A stretch of 64,000 nucleotides of DNA from Nonomuraea candida. GTDB taxonomy: Bacteria > Actinomycetota > Actinomycetes > Streptosporangiales > Streptosporangiaceae. This document shows positions 1-9,186 of the stretch, in pieces; position 1 is the first letter of the stretch; every line of letters starts with the position of its first letter. A program made the position numbers and the translations under genes. The notes under the pieces were generated by a model. That model had not been told where the DNA came from. It searched no databases and was given only the letters and a program-made list of their open reading frames with translations. The stretch covers positions 323,018 to 387,017 of the forward strand of contig NZ_JOAG01000003.1 in the NCBI RefSeq assembly GCF_000725485.1, given 5' to 3'.

Positions 1-999
1 GGCGATGCCCAGGCAGTTGGGGCCGACGACGCGCAGGCCGTAGGAGCGGGAGATGCGGGCCAGCTCGTCCTGCCTGGCGCGGCCCTGCGCGCCGGTCTCG
101 CCGAACCCGGAGGAGACCACGATCAGGCCGTGCACGCCCTTCTCCGCGCACTCCTTGACGACGTCGAGCACGCCCTCGGCCGGCACGGCGACGACGGCGA
201 GGTCGACCTCGCCGTCGATGGCCCCCACGCTCGGGTAGGCCCGCACGCCCGCCACCGCCCGCACCTCGCGGTGCACGGGGTAGACGGGCCCGGTGAAGTC
301 GGCGGCCAGCAGGTTGCGCAGGACGGTCTGGCCCACGCCGCCCGGCTCGCGCGAGGCGCCGATGACGGCGACGGAGCCCGGGGTCAGCAGCCTGGCGATG
401 GAGCGGGACTCGGCCCGGTGCTCGCGCGCGGCCGTGACCTCGGCGGAGGTGTCGGTGGGGGTGAGGTCGAGCGTCATGCGTACGACGCCGTCCTCGAACT
501 GGCTCTGGGCCGTGTAGCCGGCCTCCCGCAGCAGCTTGGTCATGCGCATGTTGGCGGGCAGCACGTCGGCGACGAAGCGCTCGATGCCGCGCTCGCGGGC
601 GGTGGCCGCCAGGTGCTCCAGCAGCACCGAGGCCACTCCCCTGCCCTGGTGGGCGTCCTCGACGAGGAAGGCCACCTCGGCCTCGCCGGGGCCGGTGCGG
701 TCGTAGCGGATCACGGCCACCATCTCGGCGCCGATGGTGGCGATCAGCGCGACGCGGCTGACGTAGTCGACGTTGGTGAACCGCTCGACTTCCTTGTCGG
801 ACAGCCGGGGCCGGGGGCCGAAGAAGCGGAAGTAGATCGACTCGTCGGACAGCCTGGAGTAGAAGGAACGGAGGCGGTCCGCGTCGGCCGGCCTGATAGG
901 CCGGACGTGAGCGGTGCCGCCGTCGGCCAGGACCACGTCGGCTTCCCAATGGGCCGGATATTGTGCCTCCACAGCATCGAGCGTAAACCCGCATCCCAT
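1..999 (-). CDS. GNAT-acyl-CoA synthetase (Pat-type protein acetyltransferase), 5' part
   Basis: Only the first 333 residues lie in the window; the gene runs off the left edge. Residues about 25-180 form a GNAT acetyltransferase domain, with the acetyl-CoA loop HQGRGVAS near 118-124. From about 205 the CoA-binding domain of ADP-forming acyl-CoA synthetases begins (LLTPGSVAVIGASREPGGVG), and the visible part ends in VVGPNCLGIA. This order, GNAT first and synthetase-like second, is the reverse of enterobacterial Pat and is known from Streptomyces lividans PatA. Such enzymes acetylate lysines of acyl-CoA synthetases and so control acetate activation; that role is inferred. The ATG at 999 is the first start in this frame; a GTG at 972 is also possible. 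No strong ribosome-binding site is visible for either. Confidence 0.87.
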   Translation of the reverse strand, partial: MGCGFTLDAVEAQYPAHWEADVVLADGGTAHVRPIRPADADRLRSFYSRLSDESIYFRFFGPRPRLSDKEVERFTNVDYVSRVALIATIGAEMVAVIRYDRTGPGEAEVAFLVEDAHQGRGVASVLLEHLAATARERGIERFVADVLPANMRMTKLLREAGYTAQSQFEDGVVRMTLDLTPTDTSAEVTAAREHRAESRSIARLLTPGSVAVIGASREPGGVGQTVLRNLLAADFTGPVYPVHREVRAVAGVRAYPSVGAIDGEVDLAVVAVPAEGVLDVVKECAEKGVHGLIVVSSGFGETGAQGRARQDELARISRSYGLRVVGPNCLGIA

Positions 1000-1154
1000 A
1001 TGCCAAGACCAGGGGCCCTGTTGGACAACGCTTGTGCATCGACTGCAACCCCTTGTCGGGGGTACGCCCCACGGGCAGCCCGGAAGCTGTTAGTTTTGCG
1101 GTGGCGTTTCAGCCGTGGCCAGGCTCGATCTGAAGGCAGCAAGGTGGTGACATC

Positions 1155-2048
1155 ATGACGCGGGTCGTCGTGGTGGGCGATCTCATGACCGACGCGGTCG
1201 CTCGCGCCCGTTATGCGCTCGCCCGGGCGAGCGACACCCCGGCGATCGTGACCATGCACGGCGGCGGCTCGGGGGCGAACATCTCGTCCTGGCTGGCCGT
1301 CGAGGGCGCCGAGGTGGCCTTCATCGGCCGCAGGGGCGCCGACATCACCGGGCGAAACCGCGACATGGAGCTGATGGGCTACGGCGTCGACGCCCGCCTC
1401 GTCATGGACCCCGAGCGGCCGACCGGCACCTGCGTGGTGCTGGTCACCCACAAGGGCGAGCGCACCATGCTCTCCGACCCCGGCGCCAACGCCGCGCTGT
1501 CCCCCGAGGACCTGCCGCGCGACCTGTTCGTCTCGGGCGCGCACCTGCATCTGTCGGGCTACACGCTGATCAACGAGGGTTCGCGCGACGCCGGTCTCGC
1601 GGCGCTCGACATGGCCAGGCGCGCCGGCATGTCGATCTCGGTCGACTGCGCGTCCTCGGCGCCGCTGGAGCGCACCGGCGCCGAGCCGTTCCTCGAGTGG
1701 ACCAACGGCGCCAAGCTGCTGTTCGCCAACATCGACCAGGCCAAGGTGCTGACCGGCCGCGACGAGGCCGAGGCCGCGGCCAAGGTGCTCACCGCGTGGT
1801 TCCCGCAGGTCGTGATCAAGATGAACGCCGAGGGCGCGTTGTGGTACAGCAACGGCCGCCCCGACCCCGTGCGGGTGGCCGCCGAGCCCGTCGACAAGAT
1901 CGTCGATGGCACGGGCGCGGGCGACGCGTTCTGCGCCGGCTTCCTGCCGGGCTGGCTGGAGGGCAAGCCCCCGGCCGAGGCACTGTCCGCGGGCTGCCGG
2001 CTGGCCGCCAAGGCCATCATGCACCTGGGCGCGCGCCCGCCGTTCTAG
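1155..2048 (+). CDS. PfkB-family carbohydrate kinase
   Basis: A 297-residue ribokinase-like kinase that should phosphorylate a sugar or nucleoside with ATP in the cytoplasm. The glycine-rich substrate motif HGGGSGANIS lies at about 35-44, and the PfkB signature DGTGAGDAFCAGF with the catalytic Asp is at 251-263. The length matches the family. The start is an ATG preceded by an AAGGTGG ribosome-binding site. The substrate cannot be read from the sequence, and no sugar transporter or regulator lies next to it. The last codons sit in the first copy of a 35-bp direct repeat that continues past the stop codon. Confidence 0.9.
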   Translation: MTRVVVVGDLMTDAVARARYALARASDTPAIVTMHGGGSGANISSWLAVEGAEVAFIGRRGADITGRNRDMELMGYGVDARLVMDPERPTGTCVVLVTHKGERTMLSDPGANAALSPEDLPRDLFVSGAHLHLSGYTLINEGSRDAGLAALDMARRAGMSISVDCASSAPLERTGAEPFLEWTNGAKLLFANIDQAKVLTGRDEAEAAAKVLTAWFPQVVIKMNAEGALWYSNGRPDPVRVAAEPVDKIVDGTGAGDAFCAGFLPGWLEGKPPAEALSAGCRLAAKAIMHLGARPPF

Positions 2049-2102
2049 GCCGATTCACCCGTTCTCGGCGCCCGCCGTTCCAGGCCGGTTCACCCGTGTC
2101 GC
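2033..2102. repeat. 35-bp direct repeat across the pfkB stop codon
   Basis: Two imperfect 35-bp copies, 2033-2067 and 2068-2102. The TAG stop codon (2046-2048) lies in the first copy; the matching triplet in the second copy is CAG. This looks like a local slippage duplication, not a mobile element. Confidence 0.8.
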
Positions 2103-2151
2103 CGGCGCCAGGGCGGAAGATCTTCTTGGCGGTGGCAGGCAGGGGCCACCC

Positions 2152-2186
2152 GGCGTGCGGCCCGCCGCTGAGCGCCGCCGCACGCC
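2152..2186 (-). terminator. hairpin terminator downstream of recQ-like gene
   Basis: A 10-bp perfect stem (GGCGTGCGGC, 2152-2161, paired with 2177-2186) with a 15-nt loop lies 18 bp beyond the stop codon of the helicase gene. No U-tract follows, as is common for actinobacterial terminators. It lies between convergent genes and may serve both. Confidence 0.5.
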
Positions 2187-2204
2187 CCGCGTTCCCCAGA
2201 CGTC

Positions 2205-4319
2205 TCAGCTCGTGACGGCCAGGGCCAGCGGCAGGACGGCGGGGGCGCCCGCGTGGCGGATCTGGGCGGCGGCGAGCGTCATCGTCCAGCCGGTGTCCAC
2301 CCGGTCGTCCACCAGCAGCACGGGCCCGCCGCACTGGGCGATCGCCGCTCCCAGGTCCTTCGGCATGGCCAGGGTGGCCCTGATCGCCTGCACCCGCTTG
2401 GCGCTGTTGAACTGCTTGCCGGGCGATCCGGCCCGGTAGCCCAGCTCGCCCAGGTAGGTCAGCCGCCCGACCTGGGCCAGCCGCTCGGCGAACCCGTGCA
2501 CCAGCTTGGGCCGCGACGCCGACGGCACGCCGACCACCGCGACCGGCCGCTCGCGCCACTCCCAGGCGGCCAGGACCTTGACCACGGCCCCGAACACATC
2601 GTCGGGGAGCGGCCCGTCGTCGCCGGCGAACAGCTCGCGCAGGCGGTTGCCCCACCCGATGTCGGTCAGCCGCCCGAGCGCCCGGCCCGGCTCGGCGCCC
2701 AGCTCGGGCTTGATCCGCCCGGACAGGTCGGGCATGCCGGTCGGCCACTGCTTGCGGGCCTCGATCTCGACGCCCGGCCTGGCCAGCCGCTCGCGGGCGC
2801 TCTCGACGGCCTGCGCGCCGATCTCCGGGGAGCGGTGCCGGCCCGTGCAGTTGTCGCAGCGCCCGCACGGCGTGGCGGTCTCGTCGTCGAGATGCCGGCG
2901 CAGGAACTGCTCGCGGCACTCGGTCGTGGTCTGGTAGGCGAGCATGGCCTCCTGCTCGGCCCGGCGCTCGGCGGCGATGCGGGCGTAGCGCTCGGTGTCG
3001 TACGCCCACGGCTCCCCCGTGGCCTCCCACCCGCCCTTGACCCGGCGGACCGCGCCGTCGACGTCGAGGACCTTGAGCATCATCTCCAGCCGGCTGCGGC
3101 TCAGGTCGACGGCCGTCTCCAGGGCGGGCGTGGACATGACGCCGCGCTCCTCCAGCGTCTGGAGCGTGGCCCGCACGACGCTCTCGGGCGGGAAGGCGAG
3201 CGAGGCGAAGTAGGCCCAGATGTCGCGGTCTTCCGTGCCGGGCAGCAGGATCACCTCGGCCCGCTCGACGCCGCGCCCGGCCCTGCCGACCTGCTGGTAG
3301 TAGGCGACCGGCGACTGCGGCGCGCCCACGTGCACCACGAACCCCAGGTCGGGCTTGTCGAAGCCCATGCCGAGCGCGCTCGTGGCCACCAGCGCCTTGA
3401 TCTTGTTGGTGAGCAGCGCCTCCTCCGCCGCCAGCCGCTCGGCCGGCTCGGTCTGCCCGGAGTAGGCGGCCACCTCCAGCCCCTGCTCGCGCAGGTAGCC
3501 GGCGATCTCGTGGGCGGCGGCCACGGTGAGGGTGTAGACGATGCCGGAGCCGGGCAGCTCGCGCAGCGTCTGCGCCAGCCAGGCCAGCCGCTGCTCGGCC
3601 GAGGGCAGGCGCACGACGCTCAGGTGCAGGCTCTCGCGCTCCAGCGGCCCGCGCAGGACCAGCGTGTCGTCGCCCTCGGCCCGCAGCTCGGCGGGCAGGC
3701 GCAGCTGCTCGGCCACATCGCGGGTGACGCGGGCGTTGGCGGTGGCGGTGGTGGCCAGCACGGGGATGCCCGGCGGCAGGTCCGCGAAGAGCGTGGACAG
3801 CCTGCGATAGTCGGGCCTGAAGTCGTGGCCCCAGTCGGAGATGCAGTGGGCCTCGTCCACGACCACGAGCCCGGCGCTCTCGGCCAGCTCGGGCAGGACG
3901 TTGTCGCGGAAGTCGGGGTTGTTGAGCCGCTCGGGGCTGACCAGCAGCACGTCGACCATGCCCTCGGCGACCTGGCCGTAGATCTCCTCCCACGCCTCGG
4001 GGTTGGCGGAGTTGATCGTGACGGCCCTGATGCCGGCCCGCTCGGCGGCGGCGATCTGGTTGCGCATGAGCGCCAGCAGCGGCGAGACGATGACCGTGGG
4101 GCCTTCGCCGAGCTCGCGCAGGAGCGCGGTGGCCACGAAGTAGACGGCCGACTTGCCCCATCCGGTGCGCTGCACGACGAGCACCCTGCGGCGGTCGAGG
4201 ACCAGCGCCTCGATGGCGGCCCACTGGTCGTCGCGCAGCACGGCGTGCTCGCCCGCCAGCGCCCGCAGGCGCTCCTCGGCCTCTTCGCGCAGCATCTCGG
4301 CATCGGGGGCATCAATCAT
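2205..4319 (-). CDS. recQ: RecQ-family DNA helicase with C-terminal phosphoribosyltransferase-like domain
   Basis: A 704-residue superfamily 2 helicase expected to unwind DNA 3'-5' during repair. Motif I is RTGWGKS (51-57), the DEAH box with the RecQ aromatic-rich loop is DEAHCISDWGHDFRPDYRRL (155-174), motif VI is QQVGRAGRG (342-350), and the RecQ zinc-binding cysteines are C468, C485, C488 and C491. The extra C-terminal part (about 540-704) has no HRDC domain. It ends with VLLVDDRVDTGWTMT (667-681), which matches the PRPP-binding loop of type I phosphoribosyltransferases and ComF-like proteins. So the protein joins a helicase to a PRTase-like fold. The ATG at 4319 gives a full N-terminus. 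The gene is divergent from the membrane protein at 4454. Confidence 0.9.
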   Translation of the reverse strand: MIDAPDAEMLREEAEERLRALAGEHAVLRDDQWAAIEALVLDRRRVLVVQRTGWGKSAVYFVATALLRELGEGPTVIVSPLLALMRNQIAAAERAGIRAVTINSANPEAWEEIYGQVAEGMVDVLLVSPERLNNPDFRDNVLPELAESAGLVVVDEAHCISDWGHDFRPDYRRLSTLFADLPPGIPVLATTATANARVTRDVAEQLRLPAELRAEGDDTLVLRGPLERESLHLSVVRLPSAEQRLAWLAQTLRELPGSGIVYTLTVAAAHEIAGYLREQGLEVAAYSGQTEPAERLAAEEALLTNKIKALVATSALGMGFDKPDLGFVVHVGAPQSPVAYYQQVGRAGRGVERAEVILLPGTEDRDIWAYFASLAFPPESVVRATLQTLEERGVMSTPALETAVDLSRSRLEMMLKVLDVDGAVRRVKGGWEATGEPWAYDTERYARIAAERRAEQEAMLAYQTTTECREQFLRRHLDDETATPCGRCDNCTGRHRSPEIGAQAVESARERLARPGVEIEARKQWPTGMPDLSGRIKPELGAEPGRALGRLTDIGWGNRLRELFAGDDGPLPDDVFGAVVKVLAAWEWRERPVAVVGVPSASRPKLVHGFAERLAQVGRLTYLGELGYRAGSPGKQFNSAKRVQAIRATLAMPKDLGAAIAQCGGPVLLVDDRVDTGWTMTLAAAQIRHAGAPAVLPLALAVTS

Positions 4320-4453
4320 GTTCCCTTGTTACCAGCTCCGGCCGACGGACCGCGCCCGGTGCGGCCCATATCGCGGGCCCATTCTCCGGAACTGAGGGAT
4401 TCGATGGCACGTTGGACCAGACATACCACCGATCGCCGCCCGCAGGAGGGCTG

Positions 4454-5284
4454 ATGACGGGGCTGGCCAGCGCGCCGGTAGCCCCGACGGCGTACGTGCG
4501 CCGCCGGGAGGACAACGCAGTCGTCTCATTACGTACCGTGTTCAGAGTGCTCCTGGTCACCGTGGTCCTGGCCACGGCCGGCTGCGCGGGCACCGATGTC
4601 AAGGCGTCATACCATCCGGCCTTCCTGCCGGTGAAGATCGAATGGGCCGACGGCAAGGTCCAGCTCGCGGGAGAGGCCTCTCTCGTCACCCCGATCGGGA
4701 TCTTCTCCATCGGGGCCGAGTACGCCCTGCCCGACAAGGAGGCCGACGCCCTCTACGTCATCATCCGCGACGCCCGCGGAAGCGCCGGCAACCCGCAGAT
4801 CGCCGGGTTCGACCACATCTACAAGGTCAAGAGCGGCACGGGGCAGTTCACGGCCGTGGTCAACGGCACGGCCATGATCCAGGTCGTCGACCGGCAGGTG
4901 CTCATCGACGTGACGGACGGCAGCGTCCAGAGCATCGAGTTCAAGGGCGCGCAACCCGTCGTCCAGGAGCGCGCCTCGACGATCGGCGACCGCTGGCAGG
5001 CGTACTGGGACGGCTCCTTCTACTCGCCCATGGCGCTGTCGCGGTGGGCCTACGACGACTCCACCATGACGAGCTGGTTCGGCCTGGGCTTCCTGTGGTT
5101 CCTGGTCCGCCTGGCGGTGGCGATCGTCCTGGGCCTGGTCGATCTGCTGCTCACCGTCGGCTGCACGCTGGCGGCGGTCGCCTTCGTGATCTTCGGCCCC
5201 ACGGGCCGCAACATCGCCTACGGCGTGGAGGCCCTCGCGGTCCTGTTCTTCACCTGGATGGCCTGGGCGTACTTCAAGCTGTGA
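4454..5284 (+). CDS. lipobox-containing protein with C-terminal membrane helices, unknown function
   Basis: A 276-residue protein I do not recognise. A hydrophobic N-terminal stretch ends in LATAGCAG, a lipobox-like site. A soluble, probably extracytoplasmic part of about 150 residues follows, then two to three hydrophobic helices at the C-terminus (WFGLGFLWFLVRLAVAIVL, LLLTVGCTLAAVAFVIF and ALAVLFFTWMAWAYF). A lipoprotein anchor plus C-terminal membrane helices is an odd mix, so the N-terminal segment may instead be a plain transmembrane helix. The ATG at 4454 follows AGGAGGG closely. The gene is divergent from the RecQ-like gene and converges on the dioxygenase gene with only 3 bp between them. 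Confidence 0.7.
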   Translation: MTGLASAPVAPTAYVRRREDNAVVSLRTVFRVLLVTVVLATAGCAGTDVKASYHPAFLPVKIEWADGKVQLAGEASLVTPIGIFSIGAEYALPDKEADALYVIIRDARGSAGNPQIAGFDHIYKVKSGTGQFTAVVNGTAMIQVVDRQVLIDVTDGSVQSIEFKGAQPVVQERASTIGDRWQAYWDGSFYSPMALSRWAYDDSTMTSWFGLGFLWFLVRLAVAIVLGLVDLLLTVGCTLAAVAFVIFGPTGRNIAYGVEALAVLFFTWMAWAYFKL

Positions 5285-5287
5285 GGG

Positions 5288-6109
5288 TCATTTGTCGGCG
5301 TGTTCGGGGAAGGCGTTGATCGTGACGCGGTGCATGCGGCGGCGTTCGGTGTAGTCGGCGACCGCGTAGTGCTGGGTCGGGCGGTTGTCCCAGAACGCCA
5401 GCGTGCCGGGCCGCCAGCGCAGCCGGACCTGGAACTCCGGCGAGCGGATGTGGTCGATCAGGTACGGCAGCAGCGCCTCGTTCTCCCGGTCGTTCAGCCC
5501 GACGAGGCGGGTGGTGGAGGCGCGGTTGACGAAGAGCGCCTTGCGGCCCGTCTCGGCGTGCACGCGCACCACCGGCCGCTCGATCGGCGGCCACTTGGCC
5601 TGGATCTCGGCCAGGTCGAACGGGTGGCCCTTGGCGATCGCCTTCTTCATCGACATCGTGATGTCGTGCACGGCGGTCAGCTCGTCGCACAGCCGCTGGA
5701 TGGGCGGCGAGAGCGTCTCGTACGCCAGGTACGTGTTGGCCCAGCACGTGTCCCCGCCCACGCTGGGCAGTTGCACGCAGCGCAGCAGCGAGCCCATGGG
5801 CGGCGTCGGCTCGAAGGTGTTGTCGCTGTGCCATTCGTCCCCGCCCTCCCCTTTGGGGGAGGTCTGGTCGAGCACGTGAATGGGGCTGGAGGCGTCCTTC
5901 TTGAAGGCGGGGTGGTTGAGCGTGCCGAAGTTCAGGGCGAACTGCAGGTGCTGCTCGTCGTCGATGGGCTGGTCGCGGAAGAACAGCACCAGGTGTTCCA
6001 GCCACCCCGCCCGCAGGGTCGCGACCTCTTCCTGCGACAGCGGCTTGCGCAGGTCGACCCCGGTGACCTCGGCGCCGATGTGCTTGGTCACGGGATGGAA
6101 CTCGATCAT
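5288..6109 (-). CDS. TauD/TfdA-family Fe(II)/2-oxoglutarate dioxygenase
   Basis: A 273-residue cytoplasmic dioxygenase of the taurine/2,4-D dioxygenase family, which couples oxidation of a substrate to decarboxylation of 2-oxoglutarate. The iron triad is visible: H94 and D96 in EWHSDNTF and H247 in WDNRPTQHYAV, with R261 (MHRVTI) placed to bind 2-oxoglutarate. The FGxLNHP segment near 61-67 is also typical. The true substrate (taurine, another sulfonate or an aryloxy acid) is not evident, since no sulfonate transporter is near. The 20-bp palindrome 47 bp upstream suggests repression by a TetR-type protein encoded elsewhere. Confidence 0.9.
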   Translation of the reverse strand: MIEFHPVTKHIGAEVTGVDLRKPLSQEEVATLRAGWLEHLVLFFRDQPIDDEQHLQFALNFGTLNHPAFKKDASSPIHVLDQTSPKGEGGDEWHSDNTFEPTPPMGSLLRCVQLPSVGGDTCWANTYLAYETLSPPIQRLCDELTAVHDITMSMKKAIAKGHPFDLAEIQAKWPPIERPVVRVHAETGRKALFVNRASTTRLVGLNDRENEALLPYLIDHIRSPEFQVRLRWRPGTLAFWDNRPTQHYAVADYTERRRMHRVTINAFPEHADK

Positions 6110-6155
6110 GACTCCTCCGGGAGATCAGGCGGGTACCCCTCGAACCAGAACGTAC

Positions 6156-6175
6156 GACCAAGCAATTGCTTGGTC
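6156..6175. promoter_or_regulatory. perfect 20-bp palindromic operator upstream of the TauD-like gene
   Basis: GACCAAGCAATTGCTTGGTC is a perfect inverted repeat 47 bp before the dioxygenase start and in the gap shared with divergent parC. Its length and symmetry are those of TetR/AcrR-family operators. No regulator gene is adjacent, so it would be bound by a regulator encoded elsewhere. Confidence 0.65.
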
Positions 6176-6546
6176 AAGGCCCCGGCGCGGCTCATCGAAC
6201 ACACCTGCGATATCGAGTAAGATCTGGACTTCGGCATCGACGAGGAGGTGCCTTCGACGGCGTCGCCGTCTTCGCCCGCCCGGGCGTGGGCGGCATCATG
6301 GATACGCCACGGGAGACCCGGCTCGTGCCATCATCTCCAGGGGCGAACACGTAGGAAGCCACACCACTCGCGTTGCCGAACGCGCTTCTGGCCGTCACCG
6401 AGTCGCGGCGAGGGCAGGTTACGTCGACGCCCCGCACGCCGATCTGACGCTTCCCCAGCGGGCTGACGGCTACGGTTACAGCACGAGAACAGAAGGAGGA
6501 AGCGCTTCCCCTCGGCGCGACGGCCGAGGCAGCCGCGCAGCACAAG
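6176..6546. other. intergenic region before parC
   Basis: No credible gene. A strong ribosome-binding-site-like GAAGGAGGA lies at 6492-6500 but has no in-frame start after it until the parC ATG 46 bp on. No clear promoter boxes were identified. Confidence 0.5.
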
Positions 6547-9051
6547 ATGGCCCGACGCACGAGTGCACCCCCGCCCGAGGACTTCGAGGAGCGGATCGTC
6601 GACATCGACGTGTCCGCCGAGATGCGAGCGAGCTATCTCGAATACGCGTACTCGGTGATCTACCAGCGTGCCCTGCCCGACGCGCGCGACGGCCTCAAGC
6701 CTGTGCAGCGGCGCATCCTCTACTCGATGAGCGAGATGGGCCTGCGCCCCGACCGCGGGCACGTCAAGTCCTCGCGCGTCGTCGGCGACGTCATGGGCAA
6801 GCTCCACCCCCACGGCGACAGCGCCATCTACGACGCGCTGGTCCGCCTGGCGCAGCCGTTCTCCATGCGGCTGCCGCTGGTCGACGGCCACGGCAACTTC
6901 GGCTCGCCCGACGACCTGCCGGCCGCCATGCGATACACCGAGGCCAGGCTGGCCCCGGCGGCCATGCTCATGGTCGAGTCGCTCGACGAGGACACCGTCG
7001 ACTTCAAGCCCAACTACGACGGCCAGGAGACCGAGCCCACGGTCATGCCGTCGGCCTTCCCCAACCTGCTGGTCAACGGCACCAGCGGCATCGCGGTCGG
7101 CATGGCCACCAACATGGCGCCGCACAACCTCGGCGAGGTCGTGGCCGCCGCCCGCCACCTGATCAAGAAGCCCGACGCGACGCTCGACGACCTGATGAGG
7201 TTCGTGCCCGGCCCCGACCTGCCGACGGGCGGCACGATCATCGGGCTGCAGGGCGTGCGCGACGCCTACGAGAGCGGGCGCGGCACGTTCCGGATGCGGG
7301 CCAAGTGCGAGATCGAGCAGATCACGCCGCGGCGCAAGGGCATCGTCGTCACCGAGCTGCCGTACAACGTGGGGCCCGAGCGCGTGGTCACCAAGATCAA
7401 AGAGCTGGTGACCAGCAAGAAGCTGCAGGGCATCGCCGACCTCAAGGACCTCACCGACCGCCACAAGGGCCTGCGGCTGGTCATCGAGATCAAGAACGGC
7501 TTCATCCCCGAGGCCGTGCTGGAGGAGCTCTACCGGCTGACGCCGATGGAGGAGTCCTTCGGCATCAACAACGTCGCCCTCGTCGACGGCGAGCCGCGCA
7601 CCCTCGGGCTGCGGGAGCTGCTGCAGGTCTACGTCGACCACCGGATCGAGGTCGTGCGCCGCAGGTCCGAATACCGCCGCCGGCGGCGCGAGGAGCGCCT
7701 GCACCTGGTCGACGGCCTGATCATCGCGCTACTCAACATCGACGAGGTCATCCAGGTCATCCGCGCCAGCGACGACTCGTCCCACGCGCGCACGCGGCTG
7801 ATGGAGGTCTTCGACCTGACCGACATCCAGGCCGCCTACATCCTCGACACGCCGCTGCGCCGCCTGACCCGCTACGACAAGCTGGAGCTCGACCAGGAGA
7901 AGGAGACGCTGAGCGAGGAGATCGCCAAGCTGACCGAGATCCTGTCCTCCGAGGCGAAGCTGCGTCAGGTGGTCTCGGGCGAGCTGGCCGACGTGGCCAA
8001 GAAATACGGCACGCCGCGCCGCACGGTGCTGCTGGAGTCCAGCGGCCAGCCGCGCACCCCGGTGGTGGACCTCCAGGTGGCCGACGATCCCTGCCTGGCG
8101 CTGCTGTCCTCGACCGGGCTGCTGGCGCGCACCTCCGACGCCACGCCGCTGCCGGGCGAGGGCGAGCGGGCGGCGCACGACGTGCTGCTCAGCGTGGCCC
8201 GCACCTCCGTACGCGGCGAGGTCGGCGTCATCACCTCGCTGGGCCGGCTGCTCCGCGTCCAGGTCGTCGACCTGCCGACGCTGCCGCCCTCGGCCAACCC
8301 GCCGTCCTTGTCGGGCGGCCACCCCGTGTCCGAATACGTGTCGCTGCAGCCCGACGAGAAGGTGGTCGGCCTCGGCTCCCTCGACCCCGACGGCCCCGGC
8401 CTGGCGCTGGGCACCGCGCAGGGCGTGGTCAAACGGGTGGTGCCCGACTATCCGGCCAACCGTGACGACTTCGAGGTGATCACCCTGAAGGACGGCGACA
8501 CGGTGGTGGGCGCGGTCGAGCTGGAGTCGGAGTCGCACGACCTGGTGTTCATCTCCTCCGACGCCCAGCTCCTGCGCTACTCCGCCGCACTCGTACGCCC
8601 CCAGGGCCGTCCCGCGGGCGGCATGACCGGCATCCGGCTCGACGACGGGGCCAGGGTGATCTGGTTCGGCGCGGTGGACCCCGAGCGGCCCGCGCAGGTG
8701 GTCACCGTGGCCGGCTCCTCCACGGCGCTGCCGGGCACGCAGGTGGGCGGCGGCAAGGTCTCCGACTACGCCGAGTTCCCCGCCAAGGGGCGCGCGACGG
8801 GCGGCGTCCGGGCCCAGCGGTTCCTGAAGGGCGAGGACGAGCTGCTGCTGGCCTGGGCCGGTCCGGCGCCGGCCAAGGCGGTCTCGGCGGTGGGCAAGCC
8901 GGTGCCGCTGCCCGAGGAGATCGGGCGCAGGGACGGGTCGGGCGTGCGCCTGACGCACACGATCGGCGCCGTCGGCGGCGCCCTGGGCTCCGGGCCGCAG
9001 CCCACCGCGAATGACAGGGCGCCGGCCGGCGACGAGGCCGCGGACGAATAA
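6547..9051 (+). CDS. parC: DNA topoisomerase IV subunit A
   Basis: An 834-residue type IIA topoisomerase A subunit that, with ParE, decatenates and relaxes chromosomal DNA. The winged-helix domain contains [12 protein letters not shown] (88-99), the quinolone-resistance region, with the usual Ser92 and Asp96. The catalytic tyrosine is Y130 in [10 protein letters not shown]. The tower and coiled coil follow, then a C-terminal beta-pinwheel from about 490. It is shorter than a typical actinobacterial GyrA and lacks a clear GyrA box, and its partner parE lies 3 kb away on the other strand, so ParC is preferred over GyrA. The N-terminus matches streptomycete ParC proteins. The ATG has no close ribosome-binding site. 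Confidence 0.93.
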   Translation: MARRTSAPPPEDFEERIVDIDVSAEMRASYLEYAYSVIYQRALPDARDGLKPVQRRILYSMSEMGLRPDRGHVKSSRVVGDVMGKLHPHGDSAIYDALVRLAQPFSMRLPLVDGHGNFGSPDDLPAAMRYTEARLAPAAMLMVESLDEDTVDFKPNYDGQETEPTVMPSAFPNLLVNGTSGIAVGMATNMAPHNLGEVVAAARHLIKKPDATLDDLMRFVPGPDLPTGGTIIGLQGVRDAYESGRGTFRMRAKCEIEQITPRRKGIVVTELPYNVGPERVVTKIKELVTSKKLQGIADLKDLTDRHKGLRLVIEIKNGFIPEAVLEELYRLTPMEESFGINNVALVDGEPRTLGLRELLQVYVDHRIEVVRRRSEYRRRRREERLHLVDGLIIALLNIDEVIQVIRASDDSSHARTRLMEVFDLTDIQAAYILDTPLRRLTRYDKLELDQEKETLSEEIAKLTEILSSEAKLRQVVSGELADVAKKYGTPRRTVLLESSGQPRTPVVDLQVADDPCLALLSSTGLLARTSDATPLPGEGERAAHDVLLSVARTSVRGEVGVITSLGRLLRVQVVDLPTLPPSANPPSLSGGHPVSEYVSLQPDEKVVGLGSLDPDGPGLALGTAQGVVKRVVPDYPANRDDFEVITLKDGDTVVGAVELESESHDLVFISSDAQLLRYSAALVRPQGRPAGGMTGIRLDDGARVIWFGAVDPERPAQVVTVAGSSTALPGTQVGGGKVSDYAEFPAKGRATGGVRAQRFLKGEDELLLAWAGPAPAKAVSAVGKPVPLPEEIGRRDGSGVRLTHTIGAVGGALGSGPQPTANDRAPAGDEAADE

Positions 9052-9107
9052 CGGCGGTCACCCCGGCAGGCGACCGCTGGAGGCTGTGTCCCGGCCGGGA
9101 CGGCTGC

Positions 9108-9142
9108 GGGGGCTGACCCGGGTCACGCCGGGGTCAGCCCCC
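9108..9142. terminator. bidirectional terminator between parC and the VOC gene
   Basis: A perfect 12-bp stem, GGGGGCTGACCC (9108-9119) paired with 9131-9142, with an 11-nt loop. It lies 56 bp after the parC stop and 44 bp after the convergent VOC gene, so it can end both transcripts. Confidence 0.7.
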
Positions 9143-9186
9143 TTCATCCCGGCCGGCGGCAGTCCCCATCGTCCGGCCGGGGCGTC

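Noticed and set aside
1000..1154. tRNA-like gene between the first two genes
   Set aside because: No cloverleaf or conserved T-loop could be drawn.
2253..4454. Long plus-strand open frame opposite the RecQ-like gene
   Set aside because: It is the GC-rich antisense shadow of the helicase gene; the protein is Gly/Gln/Arg-rich with no domain.
6248..6466. 72-residue frame in the parC upstream region
   Set aside because: Arg/Ser-rich, no conserved features; spans a region more likely to be regulatory.
5880..8465. 861-residue plus-strand frame overlapping parC
   Set aside because: It is out of phase with parC, whose domains and catalytic Tyr are intact; the shadow is Arg-rich.
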